Shown piece by piece: positions 24,825 through 32,798 of a DNA stretch of 40,243 nt. Each line of letters opens with the position of its first letter. The stretch's first letter is position 1. The stretch spans positions 1 to 40,243 of the forward strand of contig URKA01000029.1 in assembly GCA_900548345.1 (NCBI GenBank), read 5' to 3'. The position numbers were made by a program, and so were the translations under genes. This stretch comes from an uncultured Paraprevotella sp. Lineage in GTDB: Bacteria; Bacteroidota; Bacteroidia; Bacteroidales; Bacteroidaceae. A model generated the notes under the pieces. The model did not search any database. It worked only from the letters and a program-made list of their open reading frames with translations, and had not been told where the DNA came from.

Positions 24825-26084
24825 TTGATACAGGGCGCAAGGCGTGTGGGTAAATCTACGATTGTCGAAGAGTTTGCGGCTAACGAATACGAAACCTATA
24901 TATTGGTGGATTTTGCCGCCTGTTCTACCGAAATCCGGGAGTTGTTCAATGACCTTTCCGATCTTAACCGTATTTTCATGCGCCTGCAACTTGAATATGG
25001 AGTAGAGTTGAAGAAACGGAAGTCAGCCATCATCTTTGATGAAGTCCAGCTTGCACCAAAGGCAAGGCAGGCTATCAAGTATCTTGTAAAAGACGGCAGG
25101 TACGATTATATAGAAACCGGTTCGCTTATATCCATACGCAAGAACGTCAAGGATATTCTGATTCCAAGTGAGGAAGTGAAACTTTATATGTATCCGATGG
25201 ACTATGAGGAATTCAAGTGGGCGTTGGGGGATACTGCTACGATAAAGTTGCTTCAAAGCTGTTTCCAGAACAGGACATCATTAGGAGATGCCACAAACCG
25301 AAAACTGATGCGTGACTTCCGTCTGTATATGCTTGTAGGCGGCATGCCGCAGGCTGTTGCGTCTTATCTTGAAAGCAATAACCTGGAAAAGGTGGACAGC
25401 GTGAAACGTTCCATCATCACATTATATGAAGATGACTTCAACAAGATAGACCCTACTGGTAACGCTTCCAAAATGTTCCGTCAGATTCCTGCCCAACTGA
25501 CGAGTAATGCCAACAGATACCAGGTATGGAGTGCAACGGACGGAAAACGTAATTCTGAACTGGCTGAGATTATCTCGGAAATAAAGGAATCAATGGTAGT
25601 CAATATGTCTTATCATGCCAACGACCCAAGCGTGGGAATGGCATTGCACCAAGACCCGGACAAATACAAGATGTTTGCGGGTGATACCGGCTTGTTTGTC
25701 ACTCTCGCATTTTGGGACAAGAAGTTTACTGATAACACGATTTATCATAAATTACTCAGCGACAAATTAAGTGCGGATCTTGGGTATGTCTATGAAAACG
25801 CTATTGCACAAATGTTAAAAGCCTCCGGGCATGAGTTATACTATTACACATTCCCCACTGACAGTGGAAAACACAACTATGAAGTGGATTTCCTGATTGC
25901 CGACGGGGACAAGATAAGTCCTATCGAGGTAAAATCTTCCGGTTATAAGGCACATGCTTCGTTAGATGCCTTTTGCAAGAAATTCTCAGCCCGAATAAAA
26001 AACAAGTATCTGATTTACACGAAAGATATGCGTAAAGAGGAGGATGTGCAATATCTTCCGGCGTATATGACAATGTTTCTATGA
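24825..26084 (+). CDS. AAA ATPase with DUF4143 domain, natural start interrupted
   Basis: The 419 residues from a TTG at 24825 begin at the Walker A (QGARRVGKSTIVEEFA). Next come an AAA core with SAIIFDEVQLAPKARQ (Walker B) and a C-terminal DUF4143 domain with the PD-(D/E)XK-like end NYEVDFLIADGDKISPIEVKSS. The family normally begins about 24 residues earlier, with a 'IYDELLLWK'-type helix. That helix is encoded at 24771-24797 in the same frame, but a TAA at 24768-24770 separates it from the ATG at 24753. So the natural gene was probably 24753-26084 and now stops at codon 6. Translation from the TTG would keep all catalytic motifs. Its function is unknown; the family has been linked to toxin-like and mobile-element roles. 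Confidence 0.75.
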   Translation: MIQGARRVGKSTIVEEFAANEYETYILVDFAACSTEIRELFNDLSDLNRIFMRLQLEYGVELKKRKSAIIFDEVQLAPKARQAIKYLVKDGRYDYIETGSLISIRKNVKDILIPSEEVKLYMYPMDYEEFKWALGDTATIKLLQSCFQNRTSLGDATNRKLMRDFRLYMLVGGMPQAVASYLESNNLEKVDSVKRSIITLYEDDFNKIDPTGNASKMFRQIPAQLTSNANRYQVWSATDGKRNSELAEIISEIKESMVVNMSYHANDPSVGMALHQDPDKYKMFAGDTGLFVTLAFWDKKFTDNTIYHKLLSDKLSADLGYVYENAIAQMLKASGHELYYYTFPTDSGKHNYEVDFLIADGDKISPIEVKSSGYKAHASLDAFCKKFSARIKNKYLIYTKDMRKEEDVQYLPAYMTMFL

Positions 26085-26316
26085 TTTGGAGGTTATGCTA
26101 TCAAATATAACCTGAATATTAAATGGGATAAACACGCTTCTCACCATTTGCAAGCAAAATTTGAAGAACATTTCAAACCGTTTGAGCGCAGATATGGGAA
26201 AGCCAAAGTAACCGCCACAAAATTGTGGCATGCATATTCCGCGATGAGCAACAGGCTTGATTTTGTACCGTTGGACTCTACATGTTTTCGGATGCAAATA
26301 AAAAGTCAAATAAAAG
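26085..26316. other. Short gap after the AAA/DUF4143 gene
   Basis: A frame continuing from the ATPase stop reads a charged stretch with KFEEHFKPFERRYGKAK but has no convincing start and no recognised family. It ends in the right-hand copy of the 28-base direct repeat. It may be a gene scrap or non-coding. Confidence 0.35.
26284..26311 (+). repeat. Direct repeat, right copy
   Basis: The partner of 24523-24550, agreeing at 26 of 28 bases. It lies directly upstream of the promoter at 26317. Confidence 0.65.
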
Positions 26317-26348
26317 TTTGCTTTATGTTAAAATAATCCTTACTTTTG
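26317..26348 (+). promoter_or_regulatory. Consensus promoter for the candidate RNA
   Basis: TTTG at 26317-26320, a 20-base spacer and TACTTTTG at 26341-26348. The predicted transcript starts near 26354, well before any gene. Confidence 0.65.
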
Positions 26349-26353
26349 TCCCG

Positions 26354-26648
26354 ACTCAGTTAGCCCGGTGGGGTCTGTGGGTCAACTTTTATGGTAAAAG
26401 GACGTTTACTGACGTTTTCTTCCGTGTTCAAACTTCGCAACTTTGAGACCTTCAGGAAGAGCCGGCAACGAAACGTCCACGTAGGGTGTATTATACCTTG
26501 TGCAGACTGCATTTATGTGGTCTGTACTTTTGCGTAATATCATCTTGACGTGGGCTGACTGCGTTGCTCATTTCTGAAGGAGGCAATGCGAAGGCCTGAA
26601 CACGGGATGAGCGAAGGTACAGACTTCCCACGTCTTTCTTTTTTTATC
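26354..26648 (+). ncRNA. Candidate structured RNA of about 290 nt, family not recognised
   Basis: Between a consensus promoter and a T-run lies a non-coding stretch with several strong helices. GGACGTTT (26400-26407) pairs with AAACGTCC (26471-26478), enclosing TCTTCC/GGAAGA and TTCAAA/TTTGA(G). CAGAC (26503-26507) pairs with GTCTG (26520-26524). GCGTTGC (26561-26567) pairs with GCAATGC (26583-26589). GACGTGGG (26547-26554) pairs with CCCACGTC (26627-26634) and is followed by TTTCTTTTTTT, an intrinsic terminator. GTCTGTAC (26520-26527) could instead pair with GTACAGAC (26617-26624), giving a pseudoknot or a switch. I could not match it to RNase P RNA, tmRNA, SRP RNA or a known riboswitch. It is either a stand-alone RNA or a leader attenuating the lipoprotein gene at 26700. 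Confidence 0.5.
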
Positions 26649-26699
26649 AATCAGCCGAATCTTGGGATGCTCTATAGGCACAGAAAAAATTTCATATAT

Positions 26700-27686
26700 A
26701 TGAAAGAAAAATTATGTATGTGTGCATGCGGCCTGCTTTCCTTAGGACTTCTCACCGCATGTAGTGACGATGAGGGTGAAGTGGCCGGAGGCGGCTACGG
26801 GTTGATGGCTTCCACCACACCCTCGGTGGCCCATGCGGGCATCGATTTCCCCGTGACGGAAATCCGCAACGGAAATACCGTTGAGTTCAAGTTCGACTAT
26901 ACGAGCGGAAAGATGACCGGATGCGAATCCTACAATGAGGTGTATGAGTTTGCGTTCAATCCGTTGGCTGTGACTTACAGCGACAACTATGACACGGAAA
27001 CATTCCGGAACATCAAAGTGAACAGCGACGGTTTTATCACTTATTGTGAACTGCATGGAAACAGCCTGGACGAGGAGGACGAGGGCTATAGCTGGGATTA
27101 TTCCGCCTCGTACGCCTATGACAAGGACGGGCATCTGGTGTTCGAGAAATGCCATGGAACGGACAGCGACGGAGAGAGCGATACATATACCAGCGTGTAT
27201 ACCTGGGAAGACGGCAACCTGATAAAGGCAGAGGAAACCTCGATTTACGATTATGACGGGGAGGTGGAAGAGGAAAAATGGATTACGGAATTTGAGTACG
27301 ACGCGGAGAAGTATCCTAATCCGGGCATATATTACTGCATGGACGTGGTGCAGGGTTCCGGCTTGTTGTATTCGTTCTTCTTTTATGCCGGAATGGCCGG
27401 ACGCACCACGAAGAATATTCCTGTGGCTTATAGTCAGATTGATGAAATGCAGTATGTGCGTAAGTTTGTGACTACGGGGTGCACTTACAATGAAGACGGT
27501 TCGTTGCGGAGCGTGTTGAGCAGAAGTGTAAATAATGACGGTAGTTACGGTTACAGCACATCTTTTTCCTACGGCTATAAGGATTATCCGCTTCCAGAGT
27601 TGAGGTCGTCGGTGCAGATGGCAGCCGGAACAAAGAAAGGCAAGCTGTTCCGCCGCTTACGTGAGAGAATGGAGAAAACGAATTGA
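26700..27686 (+). CDS. Hypothetical lipoprotein (DUF4595-like possible)
   Basis: The ATG at 26700 gives 328 residues with a lipoprotein signal (MKEKLCMCACGLLSLGLL, then lipobox TAC, followed by SDDEGE). The longer frame from 26586 runs through the terminator of the candidate RNA and is rejected. The body has repeated YD-type beta segments: AYDKDGHLVFEK, YTWEDGNLIKAEETSIYDYDG, EFEYDAEKYPNPG. This resembles the DUF4595/RHS-like beta-sheet proteins of Bacteroidales, but I am not certain of the family. The beta-barrel gene follows after 28 bases, so they may form an operon. Likely on the outer membrane. Confidence 0.68.
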   Translation: MKEKLCMCACGLLSLGLLTACSDDEGEVAGGGYGLMASTTPSVAHAGIDFPVTEIRNGNTVEFKFDYTSGKMTGCESYNEVYEFAFNPLAVTYSDNYDTETFRNIKVNSDGFITYCELHGNSLDEEDEGYSWDYSASYAYDKDGHLVFEKCHGTDSDGESDTYTSVYTWEDGNLIKAEETSIYDYDGEVEEEKWITEFEYDAEKYPNPGIYYCMDVVQGSGLLYSFFFYAGMAGRTTKNIPVAYSQIDEMQYVRKFVTTGCTYNEDGSLRSVLSRSVNNDGSYGYSTSFSYGYKDYPLPELRSSVQMAAGTKKGKLFRRLRERMEKTN

Positions 27687-27714
27687 ATAACGCTATAAAA
27701 GAAAAGATAAGGTT

Positions 27715-28386
27715 ATGAAAAAGATATTATCATTTGTGATGTTTGTCGTGCTGTGCGTTTCGGCAGCCCATGCACAGGAGCGCGCTTCATGGAAATCCTT
27801 CCTGACATCGGCCGACAAGGCCACATGGAAAGGCGTGCGCCTTTCCTACGACCATGCCAACATGAGGTATTCGGGTGGAAACGACCTTGTGCGTCTCGGC
27901 TACAACGGTTTGTCCGTGGGCTACGTGCAGTCGTTCCTGTTAGGACATAAGTTGCCCTTGTTTCTTGAGACTGGTGGTGGCGTGAATTTTCTCCGCCGCA
28001 GTTACGACGGTTCGGAGGATGTGATTGTGAATAAATATTCCACGAATATCTTCGCTCTGAGCATTCCGGTGAATGTGGTCTACAAGGTGAGGGTAAGCGA
28101 CCGCGTGACGGTGAAACCCTATACCGGACTTTATCTCAGGCTGAACCTGATGGCCAAGCAGAAATACGAAGGCGGAATAGAGGGCCATACCGTAGAGGAT
28201 GACATCAACCTTTTCGGCGGGGATGATGCGGAGAGCTGGAAGCGTGTGCAGTTGGGATGGCGCATCGGTGCGTCGGCAGAATACGGTTGTTACAGTCTCG
28301 GTCTCGGTTATGCCGTGGATTTCAATTCCATTGCCGATGAGTCCCGTTTCGGGACGTTGTCTCTCACCTTAGGCATGAATTTTTAA
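27715..28386 (+). CDS. Outer-membrane beta-barrel protein
   Basis: A 223-residue protein with a clear signal peptide (KKILSFVMFVVLCVSAAHAQ) and alternating-polarity strands through the rest (LVRLGYNGLSVGYVQSFL, FALSIPVNVVYKVRVSD, VKPYTGLYLRLNLM, GWRIGASAEYGCYSLGLG). It ends with a typical C-terminal barrel strand (FGTLSLTLGMNF, terminal Phe). This fits the small porin-like/OmpA-barrel (PF13568-type) proteins. Function is unknown. It lies 28 bases after the lipoprotein gene and ends before a bidirectional terminator. Confidence 0.8.
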   Translation: MKKILSFVMFVVLCVSAAHAQERASWKSFLTSADKATWKGVRLSYDHANMRYSGGNDLVRLGYNGLSVGYVQSFLLGHKLPLFLETGGGVNFLRRSYDGSEDVIVNKYSTNIFALSIPVNVVYKVRVSDRVTVKPYTGLYLRLNLMAKQKYEGGIEGHTVEDDINLFGGDDAESWKRVQLGWRIGASAEYGCYSLGLGYAVDFNSIADESRFGTLSLTLGMNF

Positions 28387-28429
28387 GACCGCGCCGTGCT
28401 TTTGGCATGTGGCCGTAGAGCCATAATAA

Positions 28430-28467
28430 AAACCGCCTTGGAGGCATGAAGCTCTTCAAGGCGGTTT
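28430..28467. terminator. Bidirectional terminator
   Basis: AAACCGCCTTG (28430-28440) pairs perfectly with CAAGGCGGTTT (28457-28467), lying between the barrel gene and the convergent flavodiiron gene. Confidence 0.75.
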
Positions 28468-28494
28468 CTGTATCTGATGATGCGGATGTCGGAC

Positions 28495-29658
28495 TTAGGC
28501 CAGCAATTCGTCGGCCAGTTCCTCCATTTGGAGCATGTCGGCTTCCTTCATGCAGCTTCTGATGGTGACAAGGTGCTCCATGATTTCCATGTTCTTCATC
28601 TCGCCCAGCATACAGTTCATGACACGTCCGGCTGTGGGAGCCCATGAACCGTTCTCGATGATGCCCACACGCCGCTTCTGGAAGTTCTTGATTTGCAGAT
28701 GGTGCAGGAAATCGTGCATCGGAGGGAACAGTCCGGCATCGTATGAGGATGCCGCCACAATCATCTTGCTGTAGCGGAACGCATCTTCTACGGCCTCGGC
28801 CATGTCGCAACGGCACAGGTCGGCAAGGACAACCTTTGCGGCTCCCTTGGCTTTCAGAATATCTGCCATTTTCTGTGCGGCTGCGGCCGTGTTGCCGTGA
28901 ATGGAAGCGTATGCCACCAGCACGCCTTCGGTTTCCGGCTCATATTTGCTCCATGTGTCGTACAGTCCGATGTAGTATCCTAAATTCTCTTTCAGCACGG
29001 GACCATGAAGCGGACAGATTGTCGCGATGTCCAGTGTGGCGGCCTTTTTCAACAGGGCCTGCACCTGTGCGCCGTATTTTCCCACGATATTGAAGTAGTA
29101 CCGGCGGGCTTCGCAAGCCCACTCGCTGTCGTGGCACAATGCGCCGAACTTGCCGAAAGCATCGGCGGCGAAGAGAATCTTCTCGCTTTCCTCATAGGTC
29201 AGCATCACCTCAGGCCAGTGCACCATGGGCGCCATGATGAAGCGCAGTGTGTGTGAGCCGAGGTTGAGCGTGTCGCCTTCCTTAACCGCCAGCGTGCGGT
29301 TGGCAAAGCAGACGTTCTCGAAAAACTGCGGCATCATCTGTATGGCTTTTGCCGTGGCCACGATGGTGGCCGAGGGGTATTTGTCGGCAAAAAGTCCTAC
29401 ATTGGCCGCATGGTCGGGTTCCATGTGCTGCACGATAAGATAGTCGGGCGTGCGTCCTTCCAATGCCTCTTCAAGGTTTTGCAGCCATTCGTCCGTCTTG
29501 CGTCGGTCGATGGTGTCCATCACTGCGATTTTCTCATCCGTGATGACGTAAGAATTGTAGGATATGCCTTCGGGAATGACATATTGGCTTTCAAAAAGGT
29601 CAAGGTCTGTGTCGTCTGCGCCGATGTATCGGACGGCAGGTGTGATGTGATGAATCAT
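28495..29658 (-). CDS. FprA-family flavodiiron protein
   Basis: The 387-residue product has a metallo-beta-lactamase-like domain followed by a flavodoxin domain. Its diiron site motifs are present: QHMEPDHAAN (H-x-E-x-D-H), a later His in MVHWPEV, AADAFGKFG and CPLHGP. The FMN-binding loop of the flavodoxin part is VLVAYASIHGNTAAAA near residue 247, with IVAASSYDAGLFPPM and IIENGSWAPTAGR further on. Flavodiiron proteins reduce O2 to water or NO to N2O in the cytoplasm of anaerobes, using reduced rubredoxin or a related donor. The electron donor is not encoded nearby. It protects an obligate anaerobe against oxygen exposure. Confidence 0.9.
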   Translation of the reverse strand: MIHHITPAVRYIGADDTDLDLFESQYVIPEGISYNSYVITDEKIAVMDTIDRRKTDEWLQNLEEALEGRTPDYLIVQHMEPDHAANVGLFADKYPSATIVATAKAIQMMPQFFENVCFANRTLAVKEGDTLNLGSHTLRFIMAPMVHWPEVMLTYEESEKILFAADAFGKFGALCHDSEWACEARRYYFNIVGKYGAQVQALLKKAATLDIATICPLHGPVLKENLGYYIGLYDTWSKYEPETEGVLVAYASIHGNTAAAAQKMADILKAKGAAKVVLADLCRCDMAEAVEDAFRYSKMIVAASSYDAGLFPPMHDFLHHLQIKNFQKRRVGIIENGSWAPTAGRVMNCMLGEMKNMEIMEHLVTIRSCMKEADMLQMEELADELLA

Positions 29659-29736
29659 GATAGTTTTGTGTGATAATGTAAATTTTCTGTAAATATCGCA
29701 ATTTTTTCCGGATTACACAAGAGAAACATGCGCCTG

Positions 29737-30417
29737 TCAACTCATCCTCATCTCCCTGAGCAGGTCTTTTTGCCTGTCAGTCAGTTTGGTAGGTAACTGT
29801 ACGTTGTAGGTGAGAATCAGATTGCCTCTTGTGCCGTCCGGATATATGCAGCCCTTTCCTTTCAGTCTTACCTTGCTGCCCGGCTGTGTTCCGGGTTTTA
29901 CTTTCAGTTTCAGTTTCTCCTGTGAGGTCTGCAGGATGATTTCTCCGCCTAAAAGTGCCGTATACATGTCGATGTTCACGGTGTATTCCTGGTCGGCATA
30001 TTGTGTGCCCGTCGCCTGTCCGTGTGTGCCGAATCCCCTGCCGAAGTGGCTGTGGAAATTCCCTCCGGCGGCACTCCCGCCGAACATCTGGGTAAAAAAG
30101 TCCGAGAACCCGTTTCCGCTGAACTGGCTGAAGTCGAATCCGTCGAATCCGCCGGCGCCACCGTTTGCCGCTCCGCCTCCGAAGCCCTCCGCCTGTTTCC
30201 AGTGTTCACCGTATTGGTCATATTTGGCACGCTTGTCGGGGTCGTTCAATACATCGTATGCCTCGTTCAAGGCCTGAAACTTAGCCTTTGCCTTCGGGTC
30301 GTCGGGGTGCAGGTCGGGATGGAACTGTTTGGCCCTTTTCTTGTAGGCTGTCTTGATGTCTTTTTGAGGAGTATCCTTGCTGATACCCATAATCTTGTAA
30401 TAGTCGATAAATGCCAT
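29737..30417 (-). CDS. DnaJ-like co-chaperone (CbpA type)
   Basis: The 226-residue product has a J domain at residues 1-70 with the HPD motif (KQFHPDLHPDD), which stimulates DnaK ATPase. A Gly/Phe-rich linker follows (EGFGGGAANGGAGGFDGFDF). Then comes a shortened C-terminal substrate-binding domain (YTVNIDMYTALLGGEIILQT, KVRLKGKGCIYPDG). There is no Cys-rich zinc domain, so it is a CbpA/DjlA-like rather than a full DnaJ protein, and it is shorter than CbpA (about 300 residues). It is transcribed divergently from the 5'-nucleotidase gene. Confidence 0.88.
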   Translation of the reverse strand: MAFIDYYKIMGISKDTPQKDIKTAYKKRAKQFHPDLHPDDPKAKAKFQALNEAYDVLNDPDKRAKYDQYGEHWKQAEGFGGGAANGGAGGFDGFDFSQFSGNGFSDFFTQMFGGSAAGGNFHSHFGRGFGTHGQATGTQYADQEYTVNIDMYTALLGGEIILQTSQEKLKLKVKPGTQPGSKVRLKGKGCIYPDGTRGNLILTYNVQLPTKLTDRQKDLLREMRMS

Positions 30418-30468
30418 AATGATTGTCTCCTTTCTTGTACAAATGACAACAAATTAAATGCCAATTAG

Positions 30469-30499
30469 TTTGTGTGAGCAGACTTTATTGCTATTTTTG
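30469..30499 (+). promoter_or_regulatory. Consensus promoter for the 5'-nucleotidase gene
   Basis: TTTG at 30469-30472, a 19-base spacer and TATTTTTG at 30492-30499, 31 bases before the ATG. Confidence 0.65.
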
Positions 30500-30529
30500 C
30501 ATGACGAAACAGAATGAAACTGTTCATAT

Positions 30530-32260
30530 ATGGTAAACAATGAAGAGAAAGCTGCCGGTGTGTCCGTACACTTGAAGATTGTGCATACGAGTGATGTGCA
30601 CGGGAGTTTCTTCATGCGCGATTTCGTCAACAACCGTCCGGTGAAAGGTTCGCTTGCCCGTGTATATGCCTACGTACAGTCGTTGCGAAAGATGTATGGC
30701 GACCGGCTTCTTCTTCTGGACGGCGGCGATGTGCTGCAAGGCAGTCCGGCGGTATATTGCAATAACTTCGTTGTGCGGGGGGAGAAGAACCTTGCCGCGG
30801 AGATGATGAACTATATGCGCTATGATGTGGCCGTGATGGGCAATCACGACATTGAAACCGGACATGCCGTATACGACCGTTGGATAGCTTCGTGCCGGTT
30901 TCCTGTGTTGGGGGCGAATGTCATCGATGTGCGGTCGGGCCGGCCGTATTGTACACCTTATTATATATTGGAGCGTGGCGGAGTACGTATTGCCGTGCTG
31001 GGACTTGTGACACCTGCGGTGCCGAACTGGTTGCCGCCGGAATTGTGGAGCGGACTGGCATTCGAGGATATGGTGACTTGTGCGGAACGGTGGATGAAGG
31101 TGATACGCGAGAAGGAGAAGCCCGATGTGATTGTCGGTTTGTTCCATTCCGGAAAGGAGGGGGGCATCGTGACGCCCGGCTATGCAGAGAATGCCGCCTT
31201 GGATGTGGCACGGCAGGTGGCGGGCTTCGACCTGGTGTGTTACGGCCATGACCATTTACGGAATATAGAGACGGTTGCAGGGCCGGACGGGCATGCAGTG
31301 CTGTGTTGTGCGCCTGCCAGTATGGCAGTTATGGTGGGTGAGTTCGACCTGGAGATACGTAAAGAGAAGGATGGAACGGTAAGGAAAGAGATAAAGGGAG
31401 AACTCAAGGATGTGTCGTATTTCAATGGCGTTGAGTCCAGATACCTGCAACGTTACTTCAAACGTTACATTCACAATACGGAGTACTATGTGAACCGTAA
31501 AATCGGTGAGTTCGTCCATACCGTGAAGTGTGAGGATGCGTACTTCGGTCCGTCCGGATTTGTCGACCTGATACACCGTGTGCAGTTGGATGTCACCGAT
31601 GCCCAGGTGTCGTTTGCCGCCCCGCTTTCTTTTGCGGCTGAGATAAGGCAGGGGGATGTGCACGTGCGCGACATGTTTAACCTGTACCGTTACGAGAATA
31701 TGCTTTATACGATGCGTTTCACCGGTCGTGAAGTCAAGGGGATTCTTGAAATGAGTTACGGACTGTGGGTGGGGCGGATGAGTTCGCCCGACGACCATGC
31801 CATGTTGATGGACTACGTGCTTGAGGGCGGGACGAGGCTGGGCTTTAAGAATCTGGCTTACAACTTCGATTCGGCTGCAGGTATTCGCTATACGGTTGAT
31901 TTGACGAAACCGTATGGAGAGAAGATAACCATCCTTTCCATGGCGGACGGAACACCTTTTGATGAAGACGCATGGTACGTGGTGGCAACTAATTCATACC
32001 GCGGGAACGGAGGAGGAGAGCTTTTCACGAAAGGTGCGGGAATTCCCCATGAACGGTTGTCCGAACGGCTTCTTACAAGTTCGGAGAAAGATTTGCGCCA
32101 TTACCTTATACAATATATTACGGAAAAAGGGGTGGTGGATGCGCAGCCGTTGAGCCAATGGAGACTGGTGCCCGATGAGTGGGCTGTGCCGGCTTGCGCG
32201 CGCGACCGCGAAATCCTTTTCGGCAGGAAAAAGGGACATTCGGAAGATGTCCCTAAATAG
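30530..32260 (+). CDS. 5'-nucleotidase / UDP-sugar hydrolase family protein
   Basis: The 576-residue protein has the two-domain layout of bacterial 5'-nucleotidases. The N-terminal calcineurin-like metallophosphatase shows IVHTSDVHGSF (DxH), LLLDGGDVLQGS (GD), VAVMGNHDIE (GNHD), VGLFHSG and LVCYGHDHLR (GHDH), so all metal ligands are present. The C-terminal substrate domain follows (FAAPLSFAAEIRQGDVHVRDM, YVVATNSYRGNGGGELFTKG). No signal peptide is seen at the start (MVNNEEKAAGVSVH), although most relatives are exported. A different, unidentified start is possible but not apparent. A GGGACAT/ATGTCCC hairpin overlaps the last codons. Confidence 0.87.
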   Translation: MVNNEEKAAGVSVHLKIVHTSDVHGSFFMRDFVNNRPVKGSLARVYAYVQSLRKMYGDRLLLLDGGDVLQGSPAVYCNNFVVRGEKNLAAEMMNYMRYDVAVMGNHDIETGHAVYDRWIASCRFPVLGANVIDVRSGRPYCTPYYILERGGVRIAVLGLVTPAVPNWLPPELWSGLAFEDMVTCAERWMKVIREKEKPDVIVGLFHSGKEGGIVTPGYAENAALDVARQVAGFDLVCYGHDHLRNIETVAGPDGHAVLCCAPASMAVMVGEFDLEIRKEKDGTVRKEIKGELKDVSYFNGVESRYLQRYFKRYIHNTEYYVNRKIGEFVHTVKCEDAYFGPSGFVDLIHRVQLDVTDAQVSFAAPLSFAAEIRQGDVHVRDMFNLYRYENMLYTMRFTGREVKGILEMSYGLWVGRMSSPDDHAMLMDYVLEGGTRLGFKNLAYNFDSAAGIRYTVDLTKPYGEKITILSMADGTPFDEDAWYVVATNSYRGNGGGELFTKGAGIPHERLSERLLTSSEKDLRHYLIQYITEKGVVDAQPLSQWRLVPDEWAVPACARDREILFGRKKGHSEDVPK

Positions 32261-32292
32261 CACTGTTTATAGTCTTGATTAAAAAGAGAAAC

Positions 32293-32526
32293 ATGAGCTA
32301 TATAGATAACGAAACATATAGGCGCATCCATTTCGCTGTCATGGCGATAGAAAGTGGAGCTCGCAAATTGGGCATTACCGGTAAGGAAATGCACGACCGA
32401 TTGCAGAAGCAAGGATTGATACACCGCCGCTTGATAAAGCGGTATGAAGACCTTCATACGCAAAGTCTCGACTGGGTGGTAGATGATATAAGTGAAACTC
32501 TTTTGAATTGGGAGGCAGGGGTATGA
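32293..32526 (+). CDS. DUF3791 domain protein (first copy)
   Basis: The ATG at 32293 gives 77 residues. The DUF3791 pattern is seen: FAVMAIESGARKLGITGKE, then LIHRRLIKRYEDLHTQ, SLDWVVDDISETL. DUF3791 proteins usually lie beside DUF3990 proteins and together look like toxin-antitoxin or defence cassettes, though the mechanism is not settled. Its stop (TGA) overlaps the ATG of the DUF3990 gene by the ATGA arrangement, which indicates translational coupling. The frame seems intact. Confidence 0.7.
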   Translation: MSYIDNETYRRIHFAVMAIESGARKLGITGKEMHDRLQKQGLIHRRLIKRYEDLHTQSLDWVVDDISETLLNWEAGV

Positions 32527-32796
32527 TGACACTATATCACGGTTCTAATGTGGCAGTGCCCACGCCGCTCGTGAAGTTAGGCAGAAAGAAGGTGGATTTC
32601 GGACAAGGATTTTATCTTACCAAACTTCGCAAACAAGCTGAGTCATGGGCTGGAACAATTGCCGAAAACTGCTGAACAAGCTCTTGGGCAACTGAGATAC
32701 AAGACCGTGAATCATCAGATTTGCATCCTGAATCAAGACATTGTGGATAAATACTTGTCGTTTGTTTCATCAGAAAAAGTAAAGACGGAGGTGTGA
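32523..32796 (+). pseudogene. DUF3990 protein with internal out-of-frame deletion
   Basis: From the ATG at 32523 the frame reads MTLYHGSNVAVPTPLVKLGR and VDFGQGFYLTKLRKQAESW, which is the N-terminus of DUF3990 (an ADP-ribosyltransferase-like fold), and stops at a TGA at 32673-32675. The shifted frame then carries the family's C-terminus: QALGQLRYKTVNHQICI, then NQDIVDKYLSFVSSEKV, ending at 32796. The two halves total about 90 residues, where the intact family has about 160-170, so a central segment of roughly 80 codons is missing and the frame was lost. The product is probably inactive. Its neighbours on both sides are DUF3791 genes. Confidence 0.7.
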
Positions 32797-32798
32797 CT

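Noticed and set aside
26354..26648. Cobalamin riboswitch, RNase P RNA, tmRNA or SRP RNA
   Set aside because: The conserved cores I would expect (for example GAGGAAAGTCCGGGC of RNase P, CCGGAAGG-type SRP loop, a tmRNA tag frame, or the cobalamin box AGTCAGGAGACCTGCC) are not present. Only a short resemblance to the end of a cobalamin riboswitch is seen.
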